Assembly: GCA_019636445.1 (NCBI GenBank)
Contig: JAHBXO010000011.1
Span: forward strand, 103,997 to 152,042
Reading direction: 5' to 3'
DNA length: 48,046 bases
Source of the DNA: Gemmataceae bacterium
GTDB lineage: Bacteria; Planctomycetota; Planctomycetia; Gemmatales; Gemmataceae
In this document: in pieces, positions 16,549 through 25,500 of the stretch
How the letters are laid out: every line of letters begins with the position of its first letter
Position numbering within the stretch: the stretch's first letter is position 1
The notes under the pieces: generated by a model
Databases searched by the model: none
What the model saw: the letters and a program-made list of their open reading frames with translations, nothing else
Told to the model about the DNA's origin: nothing
Translations under genes and position numbers: made by a program

Positions 16549-18720
16549 ATGGCGAAGCTGGAGGCGACCCTGCTCCGATCCGCCGGCGGCCCGCTGCCGT
16601 TGTGGGTCCACGATTTGGTCGTCGGCCAGGAGATCACACTGGCGCAGGTCGCGGGCATCGACGACGGCCGCGGCGGTGTCGTCACCTTGGGCGTCGCCGA
16701 AAAAGACGTGCCCGAGGTCGATTACAAGAATGTCAGCGGCCACGGCTACCATGCCCTGATGAAATGGGATGGCGAATTCCTCTCCGTCAGCCGCCGCACC
16801 AAACCCAAGAAAACGACGAACGGCCTGTTGACCGCCAAAGGCCTGCCGGCCCCGGACGAACTGAAACTGCGGCCCGGCGATTCCTTCCGCATCGCGCGGT
16901 TCCTGTTCACGGTCCTCGACCTGAGCGATTCCCTGCCGCAGTCGTTCCCCTATCAGACCGCTCCGGCCAAAACCGAAGACATCGTCCGACCGCAGGCCCC
17001 GCTCCCCGCCGCACCGATTCCCGCCTTCGAAATGGATCGGTCGGAACCGGACCTGAACGTGTCGGTGGGGCCGGACCAGTTAATGCCGCTGCAAGCGAGG
17101 AACGCGCGGTCCGGCCCGCGGGTCGCCGCCCCGAAAAAACCGGCGGCCGACGGCGGCCCCAGCGCGCTGGCGCTCGAGGCGGCGGAGGTGCTCCGCACCC
17201 CGCTGGTCGACTCCGACAACGTCATCAACGGGTTGCTCGAGATCGTCGATCGCTTCGACCCGACCCGTTCGCCCGAGGCGCTGGACGACATGTTCCGGCA
17301 GGCCGTGCGCCGCGCCGTCGCGCTGGATCAAGCGGCGGCGGATGTGATCGTGATCCCGCCCAAGGGGGACCCGACGCCGCGCGGCAAGGACCGGCTGCCA
17401 TGGTTCAGCCGCACGTTCGTGCGGGATGCCGTGCGCAAGGTCGGCCAGAACGGCGGTGTGCTCGCCGGGTTCTGGAAGGCCGACGCCATGGCCAAGACCG
17501 GGGAATTCCCGGCGGCCGGCACCCGGTTCGGCAGCGGCGTGGTGGCGCCCAGCACCAAGGAATCCGCGACATCCGGGGTGATGCGGCTTCCCACACAAGC
17601 CACCGGCAGCGTACCCGGCTGGGCCGTCTGCGCCCCCGTTCCGCCGCGCGGTGCCAACGAGGAACAACTCGCCCTCTACGTCTCCGCCCCGATGCCCGAC
17701 TCCGGCATGGGTAGCGACCTCAGCTCCGATCCCGGCATCGCGCAGGCGCAGAAAGTGGTTCTGCTGTTCGCGAAGCTTTATGCGGCCCTTGAACGGATGA
17801 GCCGGGTCAACGCCCGCTATCAGGAGGCCGTCGGTTATCTGCCCCGGCCGGTGCAGCGGCTTTTGAATCGCTCCGACTACGACGCCCAGTTGGCCCCCCG
17901 CACGCTGGAAGTCACTGTGCTCTTCTGCGATCTGCGCGGCTCGTGCGGGGTCGCGGGTGCCGGCGGGTCCGATCTCCGCGCCCAGTGGGACGGCGTCTTC
18001 CAGAACGCCCTCGAACAGATGAGCCGTGCCATCGACGACAACGGCGGCGTCATCGGCGGATTCATCGGCGACGCCGTCATGGGCTTCTGGGGCTGGCCCG
18101 ACCCCACGCCCGCCGCCGTCCAGGTCCAGCGCGCCGCCCGTGCCGCCCTCAGCATCCGCCAGAACTTCGAACGACTCCGGCAGAACCGGTCGTCCCCGCT
18201 CGCCAACATGCGCATCGGCATCGGCCTGACGCACGGCCCCGCGCTGGTCGGCAAGCTCGGCAACTACGACATGAAGAAGATCGACGTCTTCGGCCCCACC
18301 GTCAACCGCGCCTCGCGCATCGAAGGGATGACCAAGAAATTCGGCGTCGAGATCATCGTCGACGAAGCCTTTGCCACCAACCTCCCCGATCCGCGCCTCG
18401 TCGACGGCCGCCTCCGCCGTCTCGCCCGCGTCAGCCCCGCCGGCATGGACGACGCCTTCGCCATCTACGAGATGATGCCCTCCGAAATGCAGGACACCTT
18501 CGGCATGAAGGAGGCCATCTTCGCCGCCTTCGACGAAGCCCTCCACGAGTTCGAGGACGGTCACGACTGGGAACGCGCCAAACTCGTCCTCGACCGCTAC
18601 CGCGACCGCGACGGACCCAGCCAATTCCTCCACGATATCATCGGCACCCGAACCGCCGCTCCACCGGACTGGCTGCGCGACGCCGCCGGCCTGTGCTACG
18701 TCAAACTGACCGACAAGTAA
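16549..18720 (+). CDS. FHA-GAF-like adenylate/guanylate cyclase (class III)
   Basis: This 723-residue cytosolic protein makes a cyclic nucleotide, most likely cAMP. Residues 1-125 resemble an FHA domain (SGHGYHALMKWDGEFLSV, then LKLRPGDSFRIARFLFTVLD), though the GR of the FHA core is not seen. Residues about 230-430 look like a GAF-type sensor. The class III catalytic domain covers about 455-640: the metal aspartates are in LFCDLRGS (near 461) and GDAVMGFWGW (near 507), and VFGPTVNRASRIE (near 582) supplies the Asn and Arg of the transition state. A C-terminal tail of about 80 residues follows. With all catalytic residues present it should be active and tuned by phosphoprotein or ligand binding. 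panB begins 17 bases downstream, probably on the same transcript. Confidence 0.88.
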   Translation: MAKLEATLLRSAGGPLPLWVHDLVVGQEITLAQVAGIDDGRGGVVTLGVAEKDVPEVDYKNVSGHGYHALMKWDGEFLSVSRRTKPKKTTNGLLTAKGLPAPDELKLRPGDSFRIARFLFTVLDLSDSLPQSFPYQTAPAKTEDIVRPQAPLPAAPIPAFEMDRSEPDLNVSVGPDQLMPLQARNARSGPRVAAPKKPAADGGPSALALEAAEVLRTPLVDSDNVINGLLEIVDRFDPTRSPEALDDMFRQAVRRAVALDQAAADVIVIPPKGDPTPRGKDRLPWFSRTFVRDAVRKVGQNGGVLAGFWKADAMAKTGEFPAAGTRFGSGVVAPSTKESATSGVMRLPTQATGSVPGWAVCAPVPPRGANEEQLALYVSAPMPDSGMGSDLSSDPGIAQAQKVVLLFAKLYAALERMSRVNARYQEAVGYLPRPVQRLLNRSDYDAQLAPRTLEVTVLFCDLRGSCGVAGAGGSDLRAQWDGVFQNALEQMSRAIDDNGGVIGGFIGDAVMGFWGWPDPTPAAVQVQRAARAALSIRQNFERLRQNRSSPLANMRIGIGLTHGPALVGKLGNYDMKKIDVFGPTVNRASRIEGMTKKFGVEIIVDEAFATNLPDPRLVDGRLRRLARVSPAGMDDAFAIYEMMPSEMQDTFGMKEAIFAAFDEALHEFEDGHDWERAKLVLDRYRDRDGPSQFLHDIIGTRTAAPPDWLRDAAGLCYVKLTDK

Positions 18721-18737
18721 CCGCCGAGGCCGCCGTC

Positions 18738-19541
18738 GTGTCGTCGCTCCCGCCGACCGCTCGTTCCGTCACCGTGCCCGACTTCCGCGCCGCCAAGGGT
18801 ACGCGCAAACTCGTAGTCGTGACCGGCTACGACTATACCGCCGCCCGCATCCTCGACGCCGCCGGCGTGGACTCCATTCTCGTCGGAGACTCCCTCGGCA
18901 TGGTCGTGCAGGGCCATGCGAACTCGCTGCCGGTCACGATCGGCCAAATGCTCTACCACACCCGGTGCGTCGTGCGCGGGGCGAAGCGGGCACTCGTCGT
19001 CGCCGACCTGCCGTTCCTCACCTATCAGGCGTCGTCGGAACAAGCGGTGCGGAACGCGGGGAAATTCCTCAAGGCCGGCGCTTCCGCCGTGAAGATCGAA
19101 GGCGGCGAGCGCATGGCCGACCGCATCGCGGCGTGCGTCCGGGCGGACATCCCCGTGATGGGCCACGTGGGGCTGACGCCGCAAAGCGTGCGAAAGCTCG
19201 GCGGGTTCAAGGTGCAACGGGATGCCGATCGGATCGTGGCCGACGCGCAGGCGGTGGAAACGGCGGGCGCGTTCGCGATCGTGATCGAAAGCGTGCCTCC
19301 GGCAATCGGCGAGCAGGTGACGAAGGCCGTCGGCATCCCCACCATCGGCATCGGCGCCGGCGCAGGCTGCGACGGCCAAGTGCTCGTCTGGCACGACCTC
19401 CTCGGCCTCTACCCCGACTTCCGCCCGAAGTTCGCGAAGGCGTATGCCGAACTGGGTGCGCAGGCGACCACGGCCATCGAAAGCTACTGCCGCGACGTAC
19501 GCGACGGCACCTTCCCGGGTCCAGAACACACGTTCAAGTAG
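18738..19541 (+). CDS. panB: 3-methyl-2-oxobutanoate hydroxymethyltransferase (PanB)
   Basis: The 267-residue enzyme transfers a hydroxymethyl group from methylene-tetrahydrofolate to alpha-ketoisovalerate, the first step of pantothenate and CoA synthesis. Family motifs are clear: VTGYDYTAARILDAAGVDS and ILVGDSLGMVVQGH near the N-terminus (Mg-binding Asp), VADLPF, VKIEGG, VIESVP (catalytic Glu) and GAGAGCDGQVLVWHDLLGL. The start is a GTG at 18738, 17 bases after the cyclase stop; the frame is open far upstream inside the cyclase gene, but the PanB homology begins here. Length is normal for the family. No other pantothenate gene is in view. Confidence 0.94.
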   Translation: MSSLPPTARSVTVPDFRAAKGTRKLVVVTGYDYTAARILDAAGVDSILVGDSLGMVVQGHANSLPVTIGQMLYHTRCVVRGAKRALVVADLPFLTYQASSEQAVRNAGKFLKAGASAVKIEGGERMADRIAACVRADIPVMGHVGLTPQSVRKLGGFKVQRDADRIVADAQAVETAGAFAIVIESVPPAIGEQVTKAVGIPTIGIGAGAGCDGQVLVWHDLLGLYPDFRPKFAKAYAELGAQATTAIESYCRDVRDGTFPGPEHTFK

Positions 19542-19548
19542 GGCACAT

Positions 19549-19621
19549 TATTTTTCATTTTGCATGGGTCCGATCATTTTTTTGGGACCGATGCAAACTG
19601 GGTAATGAAAAATGCAAAATG
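19549..19621. repeat. AT-rich intergenic palindrome, copy 2
   Basis: The left part (ATTTTTCATTTTGCATGGGT) is complementary to the right part, which ends in AATGAAAAATGCAAAATGG, allowing for a six-base gap. The last 19 bases are identical to the end of the element at 12406-12482. A run of seven T lies at the centre. The element begins a few bases after the panB stop, so it could also end that transcript. A smaller inverted repeat, ATATCG..CGATAT, follows directly (19624-19640). Confidence 0.65.
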
Positions 19622-19720
19622 GAATATCGAACTGCGATATCGTTGACCCCGCCCCGCTCGTTCGTGTAGACTCTACGCCATCGACTTCCCGCCTTCCTCC
19701 CTTCCTCTCGTGCCCGCACG

Positions 19721-19725
19721 AGGAG
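19721..19725 (+). promoter_or_regulatory. ribosome-binding site (AGGAG)
   Basis: AGGAG stands five bases before the ATG at 19731 and selects this start over an in-frame upstream ATG at 19710. It is one of the few strong Shine-Dalgarno sequences here. Confidence 0.65.
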
Positions 19726-19730
19726 CCATC

Positions 19731-21197
19731 ATGAGTCCGTTCAACCGTCGCGAATTCCTGAATCGCACCGCGATCCTGTCCGCCGCCGTCGCCGCCGGCA
19801 CGCCACTGGTCCGCGCCGAGGAAAAGGCGTCCGCCGCCAAAGGCTCCGCCAACGACCGGCTCAAGGTCGCCGTCATCGGCGTGCGCGGCCGGGGCATGAG
19901 CCACGTCGGCGGCTACCTCAGCAAGAACGCCAACTGCGAGATCACCACCGTCTGCGATTGCGACGAGGCGGTCATCGGCCCCGCCATGAAGAAGATCGGC
20001 GACGCGCAGAAGGGCGAACCGAAATACGTCAAGGACATCCGGAAGGTCATCGAAGACAAGTCGATCGACGTGATTTCGATTGCGACCCCAAACCACTGGC
20101 ACGCCCTCGCGGCCGTGTGGGCGATGAGGGCTGGCAAGCACGTCTATGTCGAAAAGCCGGCGACGCACAACGTCCACGAAGGCCGCCTCATGGTCCAGGC
20201 GTCGCGGAAGTACGGCAAGGTCTGCCAGGTCGGCACGCAGAGCCGCAGCACCAACGGCATGCGCGAAGCCATCGCCTACATCCACGAGGGGAACATCGGC
20301 AAGGTGAACCTCGCCTACGGCACCTGCTACAAGCCCCGCGGATCCATCGGCAAGGCCGACGGCGTGCAGTCCACGCCCCGGACCATGGATTACGACCTCT
20401 GGTGCGGCCCGGCGCGCGTCATCCAACCCACCCGCAACACCAAGAACGGCCCCGTCCACTACGACTGGCACTGGATCTGGGAATATGGCAACGGCGACTT
20501 CGGCAACCAGGGCGTCCACGAGGCCGACAAGGCCCGCTGGGGCTTGAACCTTCCCGGCCTGCCCACGAGCGTCGTTAGCATCGGCGGCCGTTTCGGCTAC
20601 GTCGACGACGGTGAAACGCCGAACACGCAACTGAATCTCTACGAATACCCCGGCGCGCACATCATGTTCGAAGTCCGCGGCCTCAACACCAAGGACTACA
20701 AGGGGGCGAAGGTCGGCAACATCTGGTTCGGCGACAAGGGCTACGTCGTCTGCCCGAACTACTCCAGCGGCGTCGCCTACACGCCGGACGGCGTCAAGGT
20801 GAAGGAATTCAAGGGGGGCGGCGACCAGTCGCACTTCGACAACTTCCTCAAGGCCGCCCGCGCCAACGACTACAAGCTGCTGAATTGCGATGTGGAGGAA
20901 GGCCACCTGAGCGCGGCGCTCTGCCATCTCGGCAACATCAGCTATCGCCTCGGCACCGCTTGCACGATGGACCAGCCGACCGACGCCTTCACGGGTTGCA
21001 AGGACGCCGTGGCCGCCCTTGAGCGGATGAAGGACCACATCAAGGACAATGGCGTCAACCTCGCCGAAGCCAAGGGTCTCATGGGCGTCACGCTCAAGAT
21101 CGACCCGAAGACCGAGAAGTTCGTCGGCCACGCCAAGGCGAACGACATGCTCTTCCGCGAATATCGCAAGGGCTTCGACATCGTCGAAGCGGTTTGA
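19731..21197 (+). CDS. Gfo/Idh/MocA family oxidoreductase, Tat-exported
   Basis: The 488-residue product carries a twin-arginine signal (NRREFLNR, residues 5-12, then AILSAAVAAGTPLV), so it is exported with its cofactor bound. The Rossmann part starts at KVAVIGVRGRGMSH, and the EKP motif is in YVEKPATHNVHEG. The C-terminal half has GDFGNQGVHEADKARWGL, typical of the planctomycete branch with an added C-terminal domain. Such proteins are thought to oxidise sugars or similar compounds outside the cytoplasm; the substrate is unknown. The start at 19731 is set by AGGAG. A strong hairpin terminator follows the stop codon. Confidence 0.92.
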   Translation: MSPFNRREFLNRTAILSAAVAAGTPLVRAEEKASAAKGSANDRLKVAVIGVRGRGMSHVGGYLSKNANCEITTVCDCDEAVIGPAMKKIGDAQKGEPKYVKDIRKVIEDKSIDVISIATPNHWHALAAVWAMRAGKHVYVEKPATHNVHEGRLMVQASRKYGKVCQVGTQSRSTNGMREAIAYIHEGNIGKVNLAYGTCYKPRGSIGKADGVQSTPRTMDYDLWCGPARVIQPTRNTKNGPVHYDWHWIWEYGNGDFGNQGVHEADKARWGLNLPGLPTSVVSIGGRFGYVDDGETPNTQLNLYEYPGAHIMFEVRGLNTKDYKGAKVGNIWFGDKGYVVCPNYSSGVAYTPDGVKVKEFKGGGDQSHFDNFLKAARANDYKLLNCDVEEGHLSAALCHLGNISYRLGTACTMDQPTDAFTGCKDAVAALERMKDHIKDNGVNLAEAKGLMGVTLKIDPKTEKFVGHAKANDMLFREYRKGFDIVEAV

Positions 21198-21207
21198 GTT
21201 TCCCACC

Positions 21208-21231
21208 GCCCGCGGACGTTCGTCCGCGGGC
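21208..21231 (+). terminator. Rho-independent-type terminator
   Basis: A perfect 10-bp stem, GCCCGCGGAC (21208-21217) with GTCCGCGGGC (21222-21231), encloses the loop GTTC and is followed by the pyrimidine-rich TTCCTTCACTTTT. It lies 11 bases after the stop of the oxidoreductase gene. Confidence 0.7.
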
Positions 21232-21255
21232 TTCCTTCACTTTTCGAATCCCGCC

Positions 21256-22266
21256 ATGCGCGCATTCTTCTTGTTCCTCGTTTCGGTATCGCCACTCTCC
21301 GCGGCCGATATTCCCCAGCCGAAGCCGACGAAGGCGGACGAGCCGATCGCGAAGGAATTCTCCCTCGCGAAGGCCGGCGAATACCTCGACGGCGTCGGCG
21401 TGAACTGGACGCGCGACCGGCAGTGCGTGACCTGCCACACGAACCTGCCGTACGTCATGGCCCGGCCGCTGGTGAAAACCGACGACGCCGGCTGGAAGGA
21501 AGTCCGTGCGTTCCTCGAGAAGGACGTGGCCGGCTGGAAGACCGGCAAGCCGCGCGGCGACGCCTACGTCGTGGCCACCGCGACCGGCTTGGCGTTCCTC
21601 GACGCGAACACGACCGGCAAACTGAGTGACTCCACCAAAGCCGCCTTTGCCAAGATGTGGCAGACGCAACAGAAGGGCGGCTACTGGAACTGGCTGAAGT
21701 GCGACTGGCCGCCGATGGAGCACGACGACTACTACGGCGCGGTCTTGGCCGCCGTCGCCGTCGGCGTCGCCCCTGGCGATTACGCCAAGTCCGCCGACGC
21801 GAAGGAAGGCCTCGCCAAGCTCACCGGATACCTGACCAAGACCCCCGCGCCCGACTTGCACCACCGCGCGATGCTCCTGTGGGCCTCGTTGAAAATCGAT
21901 GGACTGATGACGCCCGAGGCACGCAAGGCCACGATCACCGAACTGGCGAAGGCACAACAATCCGACGGCGGCTGGAGCTTGGCGTCGCTAGGTGCTTACA
22001 CGCGTAAGGATAAATCGAAGAACGATCCGAAGAGTGCGAGCGACGGGTACGGCACCGGCTTCGTCACCTTCGTCTTGCGGCAGGCGGAGCCGAACCATCC
22101 CGCCATCGCCAAGGGCGTCGCCTGGCTCAAGGCGAATCAGCGCGAGTCGGGCCGGTGGTTCACGCGGTCCCTCAGCAACGACAAGGCGCATTACATTGCG
22201 AACGCCGGCACAGCGTTCGCCATCCTCGCGATCCAGTCGGCGTCCGAAAAGTCGGCGGCGAAGTAA
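21256..22266 (+). CDS. secreted toroid protein with haem-type CxxCH motif
   Basis: This 336-residue protein begins with a signal peptide (MRAFFLFLVSVSPLSA, residues 1-16). A single CxxCH motif, CVTCH at 57-61, suggests covalent haem c. The rest is made of alpha/alpha-barrel repeats of the prenyltransferase/squalene-oxidase type, for example QQSDGGWSLASLG (near 235) and WLKANQRESGRWFTRSL. No DxDD or other cyclase catalytic motif is visible. Such haem-tagged toroid proteins occur in planctomycetes; they may bind polysaccharide or carry electrons rather than cyclise terpenes. It follows the Tat-exported oxidoreductase after a terminator, and a second hairpin terminator follows its own stop. Confidence 0.82.
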   Translation: MRAFFLFLVSVSPLSAADIPQPKPTKADEPIAKEFSLAKAGEYLDGVGVNWTRDRQCVTCHTNLPYVMARPLVKTDDAGWKEVRAFLEKDVAGWKTGKPRGDAYVVATATGLAFLDANTTGKLSDSTKAAFAKMWQTQQKGGYWNWLKCDWPPMEHDDYYGAVLAAVAVGVAPGDYAKSADAKEGLAKLTGYLTKTPAPDLHHRAMLLWASLKIDGLMTPEARKATITELAKAQQSDGGWSLASLGAYTRKDKSKNDPKSASDGYGTGFVTFVLRQAEPNHPAIAKGVAWLKANQRESGRWFTRSLSNDKAHYIANAGTAFAILAIQSASEKSAAK

Positions 22267-22594
22267 CGAGCCATTGTCGCCGGCGTCGGGCGATCCGACG
22301 CCGGCGCGAATTTTCCGCCTCTTCCGATAATTTCTTTCGATCTTTCCGCACCGGTCGTACGTCCCTTCTATCTCGTGCGTGAATCGTCCCGATATTCCAT
22401 CGGTTCCGGTCGTTCGCTCGCGGTTGGGCGCGCACCTCTGGAATTGAATCCGACACCAGGGTCCGTTTGAAGGCCCCGAAAGTTGCGGTTCGATACCTGA
22501 TTCGTGTCTTTCGGTTTCGACCGGCGCAATTTCCGCGCGCGTCGCGACGCTCGAAAGCCCTGAACAACCCTTCGAAAGCTTGAGGATTCGACTA
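22267..22594. other. 328-bp gene-free spacer upstream of the giant gene
   Basis: This stretch holds the hairpin terminator at 22278-22306 and then about 290 bases with no open frame I trust. It is somewhat richer in A and T than the genes around it, as expected of a promoter or 5' leader for the giant gene, but I see no convincing -35/-10 pair. A GAGG at 22582-22585 lies nine bases before the ATG at 22595 and may be the ribosome-binding site. Confidence 0.5.
22278..22306 (+). terminator. Rho-independent-type terminator
   Basis: A perfect 12-bp stem, CGCCGGCGTCGG (22278-22289) with CCGACGCCGGCG (22295-22306), has a five-base loop and is followed by CGAATTTTCC. It sits 11 bases after the toroid gene stop and separates it from the giant gene. 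Confidence 0.7.
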
Positions 22595-25500
22595 ATGGCC
22601 CGTCAGTCGTTCTTCGTTCGTATGGCCCGTGGTTTGATGCGACGTCCTCAGGCGCGGGTGTCCCGGGCGCGGCTCGAGGCCATGACGCTCGAAGCCCGCG
22701 AAATGCCGGCGGTCTCGGGCACCGTGTTCCAGGATTTCAACGCCAGCGGCACGTTTGACACGTCGGGCCAGTTGACGAACCTCGGCGGCACGACGATGGG
22801 TACGCCGGCGCAGATCGGCACGATCCCCACGGCGATCGACGTGGGCATCCCGAACGTGACGGTGACGATCTTCAACGCCGCCGGCGCGAAGGTCGATCAG
22901 GTGACCTCGAAGGCCGACGGCACGTGGCAGTCGAACCTCACCGTCGCCGGGCAGCAATACCGCGTCGAATTCACCGGTGTGCCGCTCAACGGCTTGCAGT
23001 ACGGCCCGCATGGCGCGAGCGCGGGCACCGCGACGCAGTTCGTCATGGACGGCGCCACGAACGTGAACCTCAGCCTCGTCCGCGACGCCGAGTACTACCG
23101 CCAGAACCCGCTCGTCGTCACCTCGCAGTACTACTTCGGTTCGGCGAGTGGCCAAGCGGCGAACTTCCCCGGCATCCTCTCGTTCCCGTACGCGTCCGGC
23201 TCCGTCCAGCAGATGGACAACACCATCTCGAACATCCAGCAGCCCGACCAGCACGCGATCGCGATTCCAACATCGCAGGTCGGCACGACGTGGGGTCTCG
23301 GCTACAACCGCGACGCGAAGGCGGGCTACGCGGCGGCGTTCACCAAGCGCCACAGCGGCATGGGGCCGGGCGGCCCGGGCGCGATCTACACCTTCGCGCT
23401 GCCCTCCGCCGACACGCCGGGTGCGGTGACCACCGCGACGCAGTGGGTAAACCTGCAAGGCGCGACGGCGCTCGACCTCGCGACCAACACGACCTTCACC
23501 GTGGACACGCTCGGAGGCTTCGGCGCGTACCTCGCGGCGCGTAACGCTCCCGGCTACGATTACGACCGCGACGGCGACGACACCGGCTGGAACGCCGTCG
23601 GCAAGTCATCGCTCGGCGGCCTCGACGTCAGCGACGACGGGCAGTTCGTCTACGTGATGAACCTCGCCGACAACCGGCTGTACATCATTCCGGTGCTGGC
23701 GAACGGCGCGGCCGACACGGCGAACATCCGCGCCATCCAGGTGCCGACCCCCGCGGGCGTCGCGGCCGGCGATCTCCGCGCCTGGGCCGTCGAATACCAC
23801 AACGGCCAGGTCTATGTTGGCCTCGTTGACTCCGCGGAAAGCGATCAGGCGCAGGCGACGCTGCGCGGCTTCGTCTACGCCTTCAACCCGACCACGAACA
23901 CCTTCGGTGCCTCGCTGGTCAACGACGCCAGCGGACTCGGCTTCGACCTCTCCTACGACCGAGGGGCAAGCTTCGGCGGCAACGACACCTACCGCCCCTG
24001 GTCCCCGACCTACAACCGGCTGATGCTCAATCAGGTCGCTACGGTCGGCCTGTCGTCGCAGTACCCGCAGCCGATGCTCACTGGCCTCGCGTTCGACCGC
24101 CAGGGCAATCTGTCGATCAGCATCCGGGACCGCAACGGGGATCAGACCGGTCGCGGCACGCTCGCGAACGGCGCCGAGGCCGGCCCCGTTCTGCTCGCGG
24201 GCAGCGCCGCCGGGCGCGTCGAGGGCGTCGCGTCCGGCGAACTGCTCAAGGCGTTCGTGGACGGCGCGGCGTTCCGCATCGAGGCGAACGGCGCCAATCC
24301 GAACAACGTCGCCCAATCCGGCACCGGCGTCGGCAGCGGCGTCGGCCCCGCCGGCGGCGAGTTCTACGGCGAGGACGACTACGCCGGCAACGGCCACCGC
24401 GGCACCAGCCTCGGCGGCATCACGCAGATCCCCGGCTTCGGCAGCATCCTCAACACCCACTTCGACCCGCTGATCAACGGCCAGCTCCGCACCGGCGGCG
24501 TCCGCTGGTTCAACGCCGCCACCGGCACGCTCGAAAAAGCCTACCAGATCTATGAAACCGACGCCCTCGCCGGCACGCCGCAGGACCCCAACGGCACCTT
24601 CGGGAAAGCCAACGGCCTCGGCGACCTCGTCGCCATCGAAGCACTCGATCCGCCCCTCGAAATCGGCAACCGCCTCTTCCGCGACACCGACCGCGACGGC
24701 GTGCAGGACCCCGGCGAACCGGTCCTCGTCGGTGTCACCGTCCAGTTGCAAACCCTCGCGGGCGTCACCCTCGCCACCGCCGTCACCGGCAACGACGGCA
24801 GCTACTACTTCAACAACGGCCCCGGCACCAACAGCAAGAACGAGATCTACAACGTCGCTGGCCTCGTCAACGGCCAGAAGTACCAGGTGGTGATCCCGAA
24901 CGTCGCGGGCGCGCAGCAGGCCGCCCTTACCGGGCTGGTCCTCACGGGCGCGAACGCCACGCACACCGGCGACGGCGCCACCAACGACGGCAATGGCGAC
25001 CTCCGCAATTCCGACTTCACCCTCGTCGGCACCAGCGCCGTCTCGATCGTCGACCTCACCACGAACCTCGTTGGCAACAGCGACCACACCGCCGACGCCG
25101 GTTTCGTCGACGGCGTCAGCCTCGGCAACCTGGTTTGGGAAGACTCGAACAACGACGGTCTCTTCAACGGGGCCGAAGCCGGCATCGATGGCATTACGGT
25201 GAACCTCTACAAGACGGCCGCCCCGACCACGCTCGTCGCCACACAGTCCACGGCCGGCGGCGGCGCGTACCTCTTCACCGGCCTCCTGCCCGACGACTAC
25301 ATCGTGGAAATCGTCGGGCCCGCCGGTTTCCGCAGCAGCAGCGGCGGCGGAGCGGACCTCGTCAACGGACCTTTCGAGACCGGCCTCGCCGGCAACAGCG
25401 CCAACAACAACGAAGACCACGGCAAGGCGATCTCGGGCAGCAATCTCACCGGCTACATAATCCGGTCAAACCCGGTCACGCTCACCGCGGCCGGCAACCC

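Noticed and set aside
17080..18633. Minus-strand frame of about 500 codons opposite the cyclase
   Set aside because: It is a shadow; the cyclase motifs on the plus strand are complete.
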